Assembly (NCBI RefSeq): GCF_024199845.1
Contig: NZ_JANADO010000001.1
Location: 496,001 to 560,000 of the forward strand
Length of the DNA: 64,000 bases
From: Bradyrhizobium sp. CCGB12
Lineage (GTDB): Bacteria; Pseudomonadota; Alphaproteobacteria; Rhizobiales; Xanthobacteraceae
Reading direction: 5' to 3'
The notes under the pieces were generated by a model, which was given only the letters and a program-made list of their open reading frames with translations, made no database searches and was not told the origin of the DNA. The position numbers and the translations under genes were made by a program. Shown piece after piece: positions 10,745 through 19,875 of the stretch. Every line of letters starts with the position of its first letter. The first letter of the stretch is position 1.

Positions 10745-11770
10745 ATGAAGAACACGATTGCCAGGCTCGCCGGCGCGCTGCTGGCGCTGACGCTCACCAC
10801 TTCGCTTGCCGCGGCGCAAAGCAAGGTCACCGTCGCGATCGGCGGCGGCGCCTGCCTGTGCTATTTGCCGACGGTGCTGGCCAAGCAACTCGGCGAATAC
10901 GAGAAGGCCGGCCTCAATGTCGAGCTCGTGGACCTCAAGGGCGGCTCCGACGCGCTCAAGGCCGTGCTCGGCGGCAGCGCCGACGTCGTCTCCGGCTATT
11001 TCGACCATTGCGTCAATCTGGCGGCCAAGAAGCAGGAGCTTCAGGCTTTCGTGGTCTATGACCGCTATCCCGGTCTTGTGCTGGTAGTCGCGCCGTCGCG
11101 TACCAATGACATCAAATCAGTCAAGGACCTCGCCGGCAAGAAGGTCGGCGTGAGTGCGCCCGGCTCCTCCACCGACTTCTTCCTCAAATACCTGCTCAAG
11201 AAGAACGGGCTCGATCCCGCCGGCACCGCCGTGATCGGCGTCGGCCTCGGCGCCACCGCGGTCGCGGCCATGGAGCAGGGCCAGCTCGATGCGGCTGTGA
11301 TGCTCGATCCTTCCGTCACCGTGCTGCAGGGCACCCATAAGGACCTGCGCATCCTCAGCGACACCCGCACGCAAAAGGACACGCTCGAGACGTTCGGCGG
11401 CGAATACCCGGGTGGCGCGCTGTACTCGACCGTGGCCTGGATCAATGGCCACGAGAAGGAAACGCAGGCGCTCACCAATGCGATGCTCGCCACGATCGCC
11501 TGGATCCACTCGCATTCGCCCGAGGAGATCATGGCGAAGATGCCGGAGGAGATGGTCGGCAAGAACAAGGACCTCTATCTCGCGGCGCTGAAGAACACGA
11601 TTCCGATGTTCTCCGAGACCGGCAAGATGGACCCGAAGGGCGCGGAGGCCGTGCTTGCGGTGTTCAGCGTCGGTTCGCCCGAGGTCGCGAACGCCAAGAT
11701 CGACGTCAGCAAGACCTTCACCAACAAATTCATCGACCAGGCCAAGAAGACGACGGGGAATGCCAAATAA
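10745..11770 (+). CDS. ABC transporter substrate-binding protein (NMT1/SsuA-like)
   Basis: 341 residues; ATG 10745 follows GGAGGAAACC. A signal peptide covers residues 1-23 (ALTLTTSLAAAQ). The body is a periplasmic binding fold of the NMT1/OMP-decarboxylase-like family: GACLCYLPTVLAKQLGEYEK at the start, GGSADVVSGYFDH, then GKKVGVSAPGSSTDFFLKYL. The family carries nitrate, sulfonates, taurine or thiamine precursors; the ligand is not readable. It probably partners with the ATPase and permease at 8374-9980, from which it is separated only by the divergent cupin gene. Confidence 0.9.
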   Translation: MKNTIARLAGALLALTLTTSLAAAQSKVTVAIGGGACLCYLPTVLAKQLGEYEKAGLNVELVDLKGGSDALKAVLGGSADVVSGYFDHCVNLAAKKQELQAFVVYDRYPGLVLVVAPSRTNDIKSVKDLAGKKVGVSAPGSSTDFFLKYLLKKNGLDPAGTAVIGVGLGATAVAAMEQGQLDAAVMLDPSVTVLQGTHKDLRILSDTRTQKDTLETFGGEYPGGALYSTVAWINGHEKETQALTNAMLATIAWIHSHSPEEIMAKMPEEMVGKNKDLYLAALKNTIPMFSETGKMDPKGAEAVLAVFSVGSPEVANAKIDVSKTFTNKFIDQAKKTTGNAK

Positions 11771-11799
11771 CTGACGCGAAGGCGTAGTAGTCAGGCGTC

Positions 11800-12504
11800 A
11801 TGACGTCACCAGTCATTCATCGCGTCACGTCGCTTGATCTTGCCGTGCGGCCGATCGCGTGGCCGTTCGCCGAGGAGCGCCGCGTCGAGATCGCGGCGCA
11901 TTTCGCCGAAATGCAGCGCGAGCGGCCGAAGCTCTGGAACGGCCGCGTGCTGATGGGACGCGATCCCGTGTTCGCGGACGGTCATTTCGCTGCGACCTAT
12001 TTCGAGACGGATTTTGCAAGCTTCCTCGCCTGGCGCGACTGGGGCTTTCCTGACACGGCCGTATTCAATGGCTTCGGCATGGGCGCGCTGCGCACCTCCG
12101 ACGGCGCCTTCGTGATGGGCGAGATGGCGCATCACACCTCCAATGCCGGCCGCATCTATTTCCCCTCGGGCACGCCCGATCTCGACGACGTCAGGGATGG
12201 CATGCTCGATATCCCCGGCAGCGTCGTCCGCGAGATCGCGGAAGAGACCGGATTGACCGCCGACGATTACGCGGCGGAGACGGACTGGCACTGCGTCGTC
12301 TCCGGCCGTGCGATTGCGATGATTCAGGTCCTGAACCTGGATATGCCGGGCGATGAGGCCCGCGCCCAGATCGAAGCCAATCTGGCGCGCGAGGCCGAGC
12401 CTGAATTGTCGGCCATTCATCTCGTGCGCGAGATGAGCGATTTCCTGCCGACCATGCCACGATTTGTCACGGCCTTTATTGCGCAGCAGTTCGCCTCCCG
12501 CTGA
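11800..12504 (+). CDS. NUDIX-like hydrolase domain protein
   Basis: 234 residues, cytoplasmic. A NUDIX-type box is visible near residue 145 (MLDIPGSVVREIAEETGL), with the diagnostic REIAEETG metal-binding core. Several upstream residues fit the family (MGEMAHHTSNAGRIYFP as the substrate-side strand). Such enzymes cleave nucleoside diphosphates linked to another group; the substrate is unknown. The gene starts 29 bases after the binding-protein gene and may be co-transcribed with it. Confidence 0.8.
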   Translation: MTSPVIHRVTSLDLAVRPIAWPFAEERRVEIAAHFAEMQRERPKLWNGRVLMGRDPVFADGHFAATYFETDFASFLAWRDWGFPDTAVFNGFGMGALRTSDGAFVMGEMAHHTSNAGRIYFPSGTPDLDDVRDGMLDIPGSVVREIAEETGLTADDYAAETDWHCVVSGRAIAMIQVLNLDMPGDEARAQIEANLAREAEPELSAIHLVREMSDFLPTMPRFVTAFIAQQFASR

Positions 12505-12514
12505 CGCGCGAGGC

Positions 12515-12543
12515 TTGACATCGCTTCGCTCAGCCCATGTGAT
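12515..12543 (+). promoter_or_regulatory. Candidate sigma-70 type promoter of the liv operon
   Basis: TTGACA (12515-12520), a 17-base spacer, then TGTGAT (12538-12543), which matches TATAAT at four of six positions. It is placed 57 bases before the first gene of the branched-chain ABC operon and just after the NUDIX stop codon. It is inferred by eye. Confidence 0.45.
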
Positions 12544-12599
12544 GGGCAAAAAAGCAAGAGCAACAAGAATGCGATGCACAATCGTCCAGGGAGGTTTTG

Positions 12600-13910
12600 A
12601 TGCGCCTGCGCATGGCTGCCCGTTTGGTACGTGGGCTGTTGGTCGCGATATCCGCGACGGGCTTGGCGGCGTCCGCCCAGGCTCAGGAGAAGAAGATCAA
12701 GATCGGCGTCGTTTTTGATTTGACCGGGCCTCTCGCGGGCGGCGGCTCTGAGCTGAACTATGTCGGCACAAAGATCATCCTCGACCATTTCGCCAAGTCA
12801 GGCGTCGAGGGCTACAAGGTCGAGGCCGTCTACGCTGACGCGCAGAGCAAGCCCGATATCGCCATCAACGAATCCGTCCGCCTGCTCGAGCAGGAGAAGG
12901 TCGACATGGTGCTCGGCTTCTTCTCCTCGGCGCAATGCGTGCCGGTCGCGGCCCGCGTCGAGCAACTCAAGAAGTTCATGTGGATGACGACCTGCATCTC
13001 GTCGGCCGTGTTCAACGAGAAGGGCTACAAATACGTGTTCCGCCCGCAGGCGAGCGGCGACCAGTTCGGCATGATGACGATGGATTTCATCGCGCAGAAT
13101 GCCAAGGAAAAGCTCGGCAAGGAGCCGAAGGACCTCCGCGTCGCCATCATCCACGAGGACGGCGCGTATGGCGTCGACGTCTCCAAGGGCAACGAGGCGG
13201 GTGCGAAGAAGGCCGGCTTCAATGTCGTGATGAAGGAGGGCTATTCGGCCACCGCACCGGATCTCTCTGCGCTGGTGACCAAGCTGAAGCGCGCCAAGCC
13301 CGACGTCATTTTCCACACCGGCTACAACCCTGATATTACGTTGCTGCTGCGCCAGGCCCGCGAACAGGGATTGAAGTTCGGCGCGCTGATGGGGCATGGC
13401 GCCGGTTACGGCGTCTATGAGAAGCTGAAGGAGGGCATGGGCGCGGACGCGACCTACATCTTCAACGCCGATCCGATCTCGATCTGGCTCGCCAACCAGA
13501 AGACGATGGACCCGAAGCTCTCTCCCGTCATCAAGATGGTCGGCGAGGAGTTCGACAAGATCAAGCCGGGCGTTGCCATCCGCTCGGCTCATGTCGGCAT
13601 CGGCGCCTCCAACACCTATGTGTTCATGAGCGACGTGCTGCCGCGCGCGATCAAGAAATATGGCGGTGTCGATCCCGACGCGCTGCGCAAGGCTGCGCTC
13701 GACACCGACATTCCCGAAGGCGGCACCATGCTCGGCTTCGGCGTGAAGTTCTACGGCGAGGGCACGCCGATGGCCGGGCAGAACGAGCGCTCGTTCCCGG
13801 TCGTGATCCAATACATCGACGACAAATCCTCCGTGGTGTGGCCGAAGAGCCAGGCGCAGCGCGAGGCGGTGCTGCCGCTGCCGAAAGGCACCACCTACAG
13901 CAACCAGTAG
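12600..13910 (+). CDS. Branched-chain amino-acid type ABC transporter, substrate-binding protein
   Basis: 436 residues from ATG 12600, preceded by GGGAGGTTTTG. The signal peptide ends near residue 28 (AQAQE). The mature part is a type I periplasmic fold of the LivJ/Peripla_BP_6 family (GVVFDLTGPLAGGGSE, VDMVLGFFSSA, IHEDGAYGVDV, PDVIFHTGYNPD). It heads an operon of five transporter genes. It is clearly paralogous to the orphan binding protein at 55577-56887: long blocks align, including IHEDG.YGV, GYSA.APDLS.LVTK and the C-terminal PLPKG.TY. The ligand could be amino acids, urea, amides or aromatic acids. Confidence 0.93.
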   Translation: MRLRMAARLVRGLLVAISATGLAASAQAQEKKIKIGVVFDLTGPLAGGGSELNYVGTKIILDHFAKSGVEGYKVEAVYADAQSKPDIAINESVRLLEQEKVDMVLGFFSSAQCVPVAARVEQLKKFMWMTTCISSAVFNEKGYKYVFRPQASGDQFGMMTMDFIAQNAKEKLGKEPKDLRVAIIHEDGAYGVDVSKGNEAGAKKAGFNVVMKEGYSATAPDLSALVTKLKRAKPDVIFHTGYNPDITLLLRQAREQGLKFGALMGHGAGYGVYEKLKEGMGADATYIFNADPISIWLANQKTMDPKLSPVIKMVGEEFDKIKPGVAIRSAHVGIGASNTYVFMSDVLPRAIKKYGGVDPDALRKAALDTDIPEGGTMLGFGVKFYGEGTPMAGQNERSFPVVIQYIDDKSSVVWPKSQAQREAVLPLPKGTTYSNQ

Positions 13911-13925
13911 CGGCGGGGTGCTCCG

Positions 13926-14693
13926 GTGTTGGAAGTCAGCGGGCTGGTGAAGCGGTTTGGCGGCTTCAGGGCCGTCAACAACGTTTCGTTCAGGGTCGAC
14001 CAAGGCGAGATCCTTGGCCTGATCGGTCCCAACGGCTCGGGCAAGAGCACGATCTTCAACATGCTCTCCGGCACGCTGGCGCCGACCTCCGGATCGATCC
14101 TGTTCGCCGGGCACGAGATCGCAGGTCTTGCGCCGCACCGGATCATCAATCGCGGCATCGGCCGTACTTTCCAGATTCCGCGTCCCTTCCGCCGCTTGAC
14201 GATCTTCGAAAATGTCGCGCTCGCCGGCTTCTATGGCCAGGGCCGGCACAGTCGCGTCAAGGCCGAGGAAGCGGCGGAGCGGTCTCTGGCGCTGGTCGGC
14301 CTGCCGACCGATCGCCATGCCAGCGTCGACGGCTTAGGAGCCGCCGGCCTGAAGAAGCTCGAGCTCGCGAAAGCGCTCGCCACCGCGCCAAAGCTGTTGC
14401 TGGCCGACGAGAGCCTCGGCGGTCTCGACGAGGCCGAGATGGACCAGGCGGCCGACATGCTGCGCAATATTCGCGATGAGCTCGGCATCACCATCATCTG
14501 GGTCGAGCACATCATGGGCGTGCTGATGCGGGTCGTCGATCGCGTCATGGTGCTCGATCACGGCGAGAAAATCTCCGAGGGGCTTCCCAGTGCCGTTGCC
14601 GGCGATCCGCGCGTGATCGAGGTCTATCTCGGCACCGATGCCGAGACCACGCAGGCCGCGGCTGCCGAAGCACGCCGCCGCGCGGGAGGGTAG
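13926..14693 (+). CDS. livG: Branched-chain type ABC transporter ATP-binding protein (LivG)
   Basis: 255 residues, starting at GTG 13926. Walker A is GPNGSGKSTIF and Walker B is KLLLADESLGGLD. The signature region is diverged (LGAAGLKKLELAKAL instead of LSGGQQ), which is a normal LivG-type feature. The GIGRTFQIPRPFRRLT segment is a hallmark of LivG. It supplies one of the two nucleotide-binding subunits of the importer. It lies 15 bases after the binding-protein gene and 2 bases before livF. Confidence 0.92.
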   Translation: MLEVSGLVKRFGGFRAVNNVSFRVDQGEILGLIGPNGSGKSTIFNMLSGTLAPTSGSILFAGHEIAGLAPHRIINRGIGRTFQIPRPFRRLTIFENVALAGFYGQGRHSRVKAEEAAERSLALVGLPTDRHASVDGLGAAGLKKLELAKALATAPKLLLADESLGGLDEAEMDQAADMLRNIRDELGITIIWVEHIMGVLMRVVDRVMVLDHGEKISEGLPSAVAGDPRVIEVYLGTDAETTQAAAAEARRRAGG

Positions 14694-14695
14694 CC

Positions 14696-15400
14696 ATGCT
14701 GGAGCTCCACGGCGTCAATGCCGGTTATGGCACGTTCCAGGCGCTGTTCGACGTCAATCTCGACGTCAAGGCCGGCGAAGCCGTCGGCGTCATCGGACCC
14801 AACGGGGCCGGCAAGACCACCTTGATGCGCGTCATCTCCGGCCTGATCCGGCCCTCGCGTGGCTCGATCAAGATGGAAGGCATCGACGTCGTGGCGACGC
14901 CGTCGCACAAGATCGTCAGCCTGGGCATTGCGCATGTGCCGGAGAATCGCCGGCTGTTCCCGCAGCTCACGGTCGACGACAACCTCAAGATGGGCGCCTT
15001 CATGAAGGAGGCGCGCGGGCATTATGCCGAGCGGCTCGACGTCGTGTTCGACCTGTTTCCGCGCCTGAAGGAGCGCCGGCACCAGATGGCCGGCACCATG
15101 TCCGGCGGCGAGCAGCAGATGTGCGCGATCGGCCGCGCGTTGATGTCGAATCCGAAACTGCTGCTGCTCGACGAGCCCTCGGCAGGGTTGGCGCCGGTCG
15201 TGGTGCAGCAGGTGTTCGAGCTGGTGAAGCGGATCCGCGCCAGCGGGCTGACCGTGCTGATCGTCGAGCAGAACGTGCAGCAGGTGCTGAAAGTGGTCGA
15301 TCGCGCCTATCTGATCGAGGCGGGCACGATCAGGGCGTCCGGCACCTCGGCCGAGATGCTGGCGAGCGACACGGTCAAGGAAGCATATCTCGGGGTGTGA
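14696..15400 (+). CDS. livF: Branched-chain type ABC transporter ATP-binding protein (LivF)
   Basis: 234 residues; ATG 14696 follows GGGAGGGTAGCC. Walker A is GPNGAGKTTLM, the signature is MSGGEQQMCAIGRAL, Walker B is KLLLLDEPSAGLAP, and VEQNVQQVL is the H-loop counterpart typical of LivF. It pairs with LivG to drive transport through LivH/LivM. It sits inside the operon with 2- to 6-base gaps on either side. Confidence 0.93.
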   Translation: MLELHGVNAGYGTFQALFDVNLDVKAGEAVGVIGPNGAGKTTLMRVISGLIRPSRGSIKMEGIDVVATPSHKIVSLGIAHVPENRRLFPQLTVDDNLKMGAFMKEARGHYAERLDVVFDLFPRLKERRHQMAGTMSGGEQQMCAIGRALMSNPKLLLLDEPSAGLAPVVVQQVFELVKRIRASGLTVLIVEQNVQQVLKVVDRAYLIEAGTIRASGTSAEMLASDTVKEAYLGV

Positions 15401-15406
15401 GGGGGC

Positions 15407-16288
15407 ATGCAAGCATTCCTGGAGGTTTTCGACATCTATCTGCTGGAGGCCGTGATCAACGGCATCCTGCTCGGCGGCGTGCTGGCGCTGCTCGCGCTTG
15501 GGCTCAACCTGATCTTCGGCGTCATCGACGTGACCTGGATCTGCTACGCCGAGCTGGTGATGATCGGCATGTACGCCATGTACTTCATGGTGCAGTATTA
15601 CGGCGTCAGCTATTTCGTCGCCGCACCGCTCACCGTCCTGCTGGTCGCGGTCCTCGGCGCGGCGCTGCACTACCTCGTGATCGCGCCGCTGCTCACCGCG
15701 CCGCCGATCAACCAGCTGCTCGCGACCGGCGGCGTGCTGTTCGTGCTCCAGAGCTTTGCCACGGTCGCCTTCGGCATAGACTTCCGCAATCTCGGCATCC
15801 GCCTGCCGGTGCTTGCCTTCGGCGACATGAACTTCAGCTACGCACGGCTCTTGTCCTTCGGAGCGGCGCTGGTCGGAATGGTCGCCGTGTATCTGTTCAT
15901 GACGCGCACCTTCACCGGCACCGCGATCCGCGCCATCTCGCAGGACCGGCAGATCATGGCGCTGATGGGCGTCGATACCAAGCGCATCTATCTCATCACC
16001 TCGGCACTTGGGGGTGCGCTGGCCGGGCTCGCCGCGTGCCTCCTGGTGCTGCAATACGACGTGCATCCCTTCGTCGGGCTGTCCTTCGGACCGATCACCT
16101 TCCTGATCTGCGTGCTCGGCGGGCTCGGCAATTTCATCGGCGGCTTCATCGCTGCCTTCGTATTCGCGGAGATCATCTCGCTCGGCGGCCTGTTCTCCGA
16201 TCTCGAATGGGGCTATGTGCTCGCCTTCGCCTTCTTCATCGTCATGATGTTCATCCGGCCCGCGGGCCTCCTGGCGAGGCGCCGATGA
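15407..16288 (+). CDS. livH: Branched-chain type ABC transporter permease (LivH)
   Basis: 293 residues and about eight membrane helices. The N-terminus (INGILLGGVLALLALGLNLIFG) is the LivH family mark, and the loop RAISQDRQIMALMGVD is the EAA-like ATPase contact. It forms the membrane channel with LivM. Its TGA (16286-16288) overlaps the ATG of livM (16285), so the two are translationally coupled. Confidence 0.94.
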   Translation: MQAFLEVFDIYLLEAVINGILLGGVLALLALGLNLIFGVIDVTWICYAELVMIGMYAMYFMVQYYGVSYFVAAPLTVLLVAVLGAALHYLVIAPLLTAPPINQLLATGGVLFVLQSFATVAFGIDFRNLGIRLPVLAFGDMNFSYARLLSFGAALVGMVAVYLFMTRTFTGTAIRAISQDRQIMALMGVDTKRIYLITSALGGALAGLAACLLVLQYDVHPFVGLSFGPITFLICVLGGLGNFIGGFIAAFVFAEIISLGGLFSDLEWGYVLAFAFFIVMMFIRPAGLLARRR

Positions 16289-17268
16289 TGGGGCAGGGGC
16301 GGCTTGCAGCCTGGGGCATCGGGCTGGCGGCGCTGGTCGCGCTGCCCTTCGTCTATCGCGATCCCTATCACCTGCACATTCTGGTGCTGATCCTGATCTG
16401 GTCGTTCGCCTACACATCGTGGTCGATGATGGGGCGGTTCGGCCTCGTCTCGCTCGGGCACGGCGGCTTCATGGGGATCGGCGCCTATGTCACCGCACTG
16501 CTGTGGAATCATCTCGGTCTGTCGCCGTGGATCGGCATTCCCGTCAGCATGGTCGCGGCGGGCGCGCTGGCGCTGATCGTCGGCTATCCCTGTTTCCGCT
16601 TCCGCATCACCGGGCATTATTTCGTGCTGGTGACGCTGGCGCTGTCCGGCATCGTGCTCCAGGTCATCACGGCGACGCGCGACTATACCGGCGGCTCGCT
16701 CGGCTACACCCCGAACCGTGCGTCCGGCAACAAGCTGCTGGCGCTGCAATTCGACGACAAGACGACGTGGTACCTGATCGCGCTCGCGGTCTGGCTGTTC
16801 GGCATCGTGGTCTGGCACTGGGTCGATCGCAGCATGGCCCGCTACGCGCTGGAGGCGATCTCGGAGGACGAGGACGCCGCGGCCGCAGCCGGTGTCGACG
16901 TCACCGCGGAGAAGCTGAAGATCACGCTGCTCAGCGCGCTGATGACGGCGCTCGCCGGCGCGGTCTACTGCCAGTACCAGATGTTCATCACGCCCGACAC
17001 CGTCAGCGGCATCGCGGTGTCGCTGCAGATGGTGTTCGCCGCCATCGTCGGCGGCCTGTTCGTCTCGCTCGGCCCGACCGTCGGCGCCGTCATCACCATC
17101 CTGCTCGCCGAGACCCTGCGCATCGGCTTCGGCACCAAGGCGGTCGGCTGGGACAATCTCGTCTATGGCGTGCTGCTCGTGCTGTTCATCATATTCCTTC
17201 CCAAGGGCATCCTTGGTAGCGTGCTCGACCGACTGAAGCCGCAACGCAAGGTGTCGCCGAACTCATGA
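16285..17268 (+). CDS. livM: Branched-chain type ABC transporter permease (LivM)
   Basis: 327 residues from ATG 16285 (a second ATG follows at once at 16288). It has about nine helices, with the family pattern GRFGLVSLGHGGFMGIGAY near the N-terminus and the ATPase-contact loop EAISEDEDAAAAAGVD. It completes the SBP-LivG-LivF-LivH-LivM transporter. The 3' end overlaps the PPK2 gene start by 4 bases. Confidence 0.94.
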   Translation: MMGQGRLAAWGIGLAALVALPFVYRDPYHLHILVLILIWSFAYTSWSMMGRFGLVSLGHGGFMGIGAYVTALLWNHLGLSPWIGIPVSMVAAGALALIVGYPCFRFRITGHYFVLVTLALSGIVLQVITATRDYTGGSLGYTPNRASGNKLLALQFDDKTTWYLIALAVWLFGIVVWHWVDRSMARYALEAISEDEDAAAAAGVDVTAEKLKITLLSALMTALAGAVYCQYQMFITPDTVSGIAVSLQMVFAAIVGGLFVSLGPTVGAVITILLAETLRIGFGTKAVGWDNLVYGVLLVLFIIFLPKGILGSVLDRLKPQRKVSPNS

Positions 17269-18194
17269 GCAAGAAGCCATCCAAATCGATCGCCGAGCAG
17301 CTCGACCGTTACATCACGCCGTTCCGTTACGACGGATCCGGCAAGTTTCGCCTGAAGGATCACAAGACCGACGAGAAGGGCGATCTCGACAAGGAGATGG
17401 CGCAGGAGATCCTCGAGGCCAACAAGAAACAGCTGATCGCGTTTCAGGAGAAGCTCTACGCCCAGGACCGCTGGTCGCTGCTGATCGTGTTCCAGGCCAT
17501 GGACGCCGGCGGCAAGGACAGCGCGATCAAGGCGATCTTCGAGGGCATCAATCCGCAAGGCTGCGAAGTCAGTTCCTTCAAGGCGCCGAGCAGCAAGGAG
17601 CTCGACCATGACTTCCTCTGGCGCCATGCCGTCGCGCTGCCCGAGCGCGGCCATATCGGCATCTTCAATCGCTCCCATTACGAGGAATGCCTGGTAACGC
17701 GCGTCCACCCGGAGATCCTCGCCAAGGAGAAGCTGCCGCCGAAGCTGGTCACCAAGAACATCTGGAAGGAGCGGTTCGAGGACATCTCGGCGTTCGAGCG
17801 CTACCTCTGCCGCAACGGCACCGTGGTGCTGAAATTCTTCCTCAACCTCTCCAGGGACGAGCAGCGCCAGCGCTTCCTCGACCGGCTGGAAGAGCCGGCC
17901 AAGCAGTGGAAGTTCTCGATGGACGACATCAAGGAGCGCGCGCTGTGGCCGCGCTACCAGGCGGTCTATCAGGACATCGTGCGCCACACCGCGACGCCGC
18001 ATGCGCCCTGGTATGTCGTGCCCGCCGATCACAAATGGTTTGCCCGGGTGGTGATCGGCTCCGTGATCAATGCTGCGTTGGAAAAGCTGGACCTGCGCTT
18101 TCCGCGCGCCGACAAGGCCTCGCTGCAGGAGTTCGACGCGGTGCGCAAGGCGCTGGAGAAGGAAGGGAAGGGAGGCAGGAAGCGAGCAAAGTGA
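17265..18194 (+). CDS. ppk2: Polyphosphate kinase 2 family protein
   Basis: 309 residues. The Walker-A-like PPK2 motif AMDAGGKDSAIK starts near residue 79, followed by GINPQGCEVSSFKAPS and the lid-type segment GHIGIFNRSHYEECLVTRVHPE. PPK2 enzymes transfer phosphate between polyphosphate and nucleotides in the cytoplasm; whether this one phosphorylates NMP or NDP cannot be read. Helix-rich basic C-terminus (KGGRKRAK). ATG 17265 overlaps the livM stop, and its TGA overlaps the GTG of the patatin gene, so it is likely translated from the liv message. Confidence 0.93.
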   Translation: MSKKPSKSIAEQLDRYITPFRYDGSGKFRLKDHKTDEKGDLDKEMAQEILEANKKQLIAFQEKLYAQDRWSLLIVFQAMDAGGKDSAIKAIFEGINPQGCEVSSFKAPSSKELDHDFLWRHAVALPERGHIGIFNRSHYEECLVTRVHPEILAKEKLPPKLVTKNIWKERFEDISAFERYLCRNGTVVLKFFLNLSRDEQRQRFLDRLEEPAKQWKFSMDDIKERALWPRYQAVYQDIVRHTATPHAPWYVVPADHKWFARVVIGSVINAALEKLDLRFPRADKASLQEFDAVRKALEKEGKGGRKRAK

Positions 18195-19228
18195 AAGGCG
18201 ACGGAACCACGAACCGGAAGAACGTCAGCTTCGCGCTCCAGGGCGGCGGCGCGCACGGCGCCTTTGTCTGGGGCGTGCTCGACCACGTGCTCGAGGATGG
18301 CAGGCTCGCGATCGAGGCGATCAGCGCTACCAGTGCCGGCGCGATGAATGCGGTGGCGATGGCCTCCGGCATGGCGAACGGAGGCGCGGAGGCCGCGCGG
18401 CAGAACCTGCACGCATTCTGGTACGAAGTGTCGCGCATGGACATGGCGTACGACCTGTTCTCGCCGCTCAACCAATGGATCCAGGCCCTGAAGCTGCCAC
18501 CGGAATATCATCCGGTCCACGCCTTGATCCACACGCTGACGCACACGCTGCCGCCGAACCTGTTCAATCCCTTCCATTTCAATCCGCTCCGCTCGCTGCT
18601 GCAGCGCGTGGTCGATTTCGACCGGCTCAATTCCTCGCCCGAGGCGCCACAGCTGTTTCTCAACGCCACCAACGTCCGCACCGGCAAGATCAAGGTGTTC
18701 CAGAGCCCACGTCTCACCGCGGACACCGTGCTCGCCTCAGCCTGCCTGCCGCCCTATTTCCAGGCCGTCGAGATCGACGGCGAGCATTATTGGGATGGCG
18801 GCTATCTCGGCAATCCCGCGATCTATCCGCTGATCTACCGCAAAGGCAGTCACGACGTCGTCATCGTGCAGGTCACGGCGATCCGGCGCGACGAGCTGCC
18901 GACCAGCGCCGCCGATATCCTCCACCGCATCAACGAGATCAGCTTCAATTCGTCCTTGATGCGCGAGATGCGCGCGATCGCCTTCGCCACGCGGCTGATC
19001 GATGAGGGTGAACTCGACAGCGGCAAGCACAGCCGCATGTACATGCACTGGATCGGCAACGACCAGCTGATGTCGCAGCTCGGCACGGCCACGCAATTCC
19101 ATCCCGAATGGAGCCTGTTGTGCCGCCTGCGCGACGAGGGCCGCGCGGCGGCGCGAAGCTGGCTGGCGCGAAACTTCGGCCAGGTCGGAAGGTCCTCGAC
19201 GGTCGATCTGACGGACATGTTTCTTTAG
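18191..19228 (+). CDS. Patatin-like phospholipase
   Basis: 345 residues from GTG 18191, which overlaps the PPK2 stop (GTGA). The oxyanion-hole motif GGGAHGAF is at residues 18-25. The nucleophile elbow reads ATSAG with Ser48 (the first Gly of GxSxG is Ala), and the catalytic Asp is in DGGYLGN (Asp202). There is no signal peptide, so it should act in the cytoplasm or on the inner membrane. Patatins are Ser-Asp dyad acyl hydrolases of membrane lipids or, in some bacteria, of storage polymer. It is the last gene of the long operon begun at 12600. Confidence 0.9.
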   Translation: MKGDGTTNRKNVSFALQGGGAHGAFVWGVLDHVLEDGRLAIEAISATSAGAMNAVAMASGMANGGAEAARQNLHAFWYEVSRMDMAYDLFSPLNQWIQALKLPPEYHPVHALIHTLTHTLPPNLFNPFHFNPLRSLLQRVVDFDRLNSSPEAPQLFLNATNVRTGKIKVFQSPRLTADTVLASACLPPYFQAVEIDGEHYWDGGYLGNPAIYPLIYRKGSHDVVIVQVTAIRRDELPTSAADILHRINEISFNSSLMREMRAIAFATRLIDEGELDSGKHSRMYMHWIGNDQLMSQLGTATQFHPEWSLLCRLRDEGRAAARSWLARNFGQVGRSSTVDLTDMFL

Positions 19229-19553
19229 GTCGCTGAGCCGGCCAGGATAAAAACTGCGAAAACAACCCCATGCACAGTAGCCCGGGACAGCGGAATCAAT
19301 GGCTTGCCTGGCAGTTCGAGCGGTTGCTGATTTTACGAAATTGGATTGACGCGTCGGGCAAAACAAGGGCATGATGCCACCATCGCGCCATAGCCCTTCT
19401 ATCTCCGCGTGCAGCACTTCATGTTGGCGGCTGCTCATGCTTCGCGGTTTCGTCTCGGCGAGCACGGCGATCCGAGGAACCGGCGCGCTCAAATGTGATC
19501 CTCTAGATCGTTGATCCTGCTTGACAGTTTTACGTCCCGGGAGGAGCATCACC

Positions 19554-19639
19554 GTGGTCGCAAACAAGCGACGCGCAACGTCCACCTCATGAGCAAGGGG
19601 AGGTCTATGACGCCACCTCCGCAAATCCAGCCGCGTTAA
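19554..19639 (+). other. Two very short overlapping reading frames with Shine-Dalgarno sites
   Basis: GTG 19554 follows GGGAGGAGCATCACC and encodes 12 residues (VVANKRRATSTS) to TGA 19590-19592. This stop overlaps ATG 19589, which encodes 16 residues (MSKGRSMTPPPQIQPR) to TAA 19637-19639. A second ATG in that frame follows AAGGGGAGG. The layout looks like coupled leader peptides or the remains of a gene start. I recognise neither peptide. Confidence 0.25.
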
Positions 19640-19843
19640 GTGCGATGGAGCTCGTTCGGACTATCGCATAGCGGCAGAAACCGCGAACGGCACGCCGGGT
19701 CAAGGTTTAGCGGGCTGCATCAGTGAGGCAAAGCCCCTACCTTCCCGGCGCTGTATTTTGCATCACATCGATCGTATCGGATGGCCATGATGGCCATCGC
19801 GACAGCGCCGTTCGACATCCAGCTTTCTCTCTCCTCCTCCTCG

Positions 19844-19875
19844 CCGTCATTCCGGATTGACTACCGGAATGACGG
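19844..19875. repeat. Short palindromic element CCGTCATTCCGG / CCGGAATGACGG
   Basis: Perfect 12-bp arms (19844-19855 and 19864-19875) around an 8-base loop, preceded by a pyrimidine-rich run. It is typical of small intergenic palindromic elements in GC-rich alphaproteobacteria. It has no T-run, so it is a poor intrinsic terminator. Confidence 0.6.

Noticed and set aside
14638..16284. A long plus-strand frame continuous with livM that begins far upstream
   Set aside because: It overlaps livF and livH in another frame and is Arg-rich until ATG 16285, where the true LivM sequence begins.
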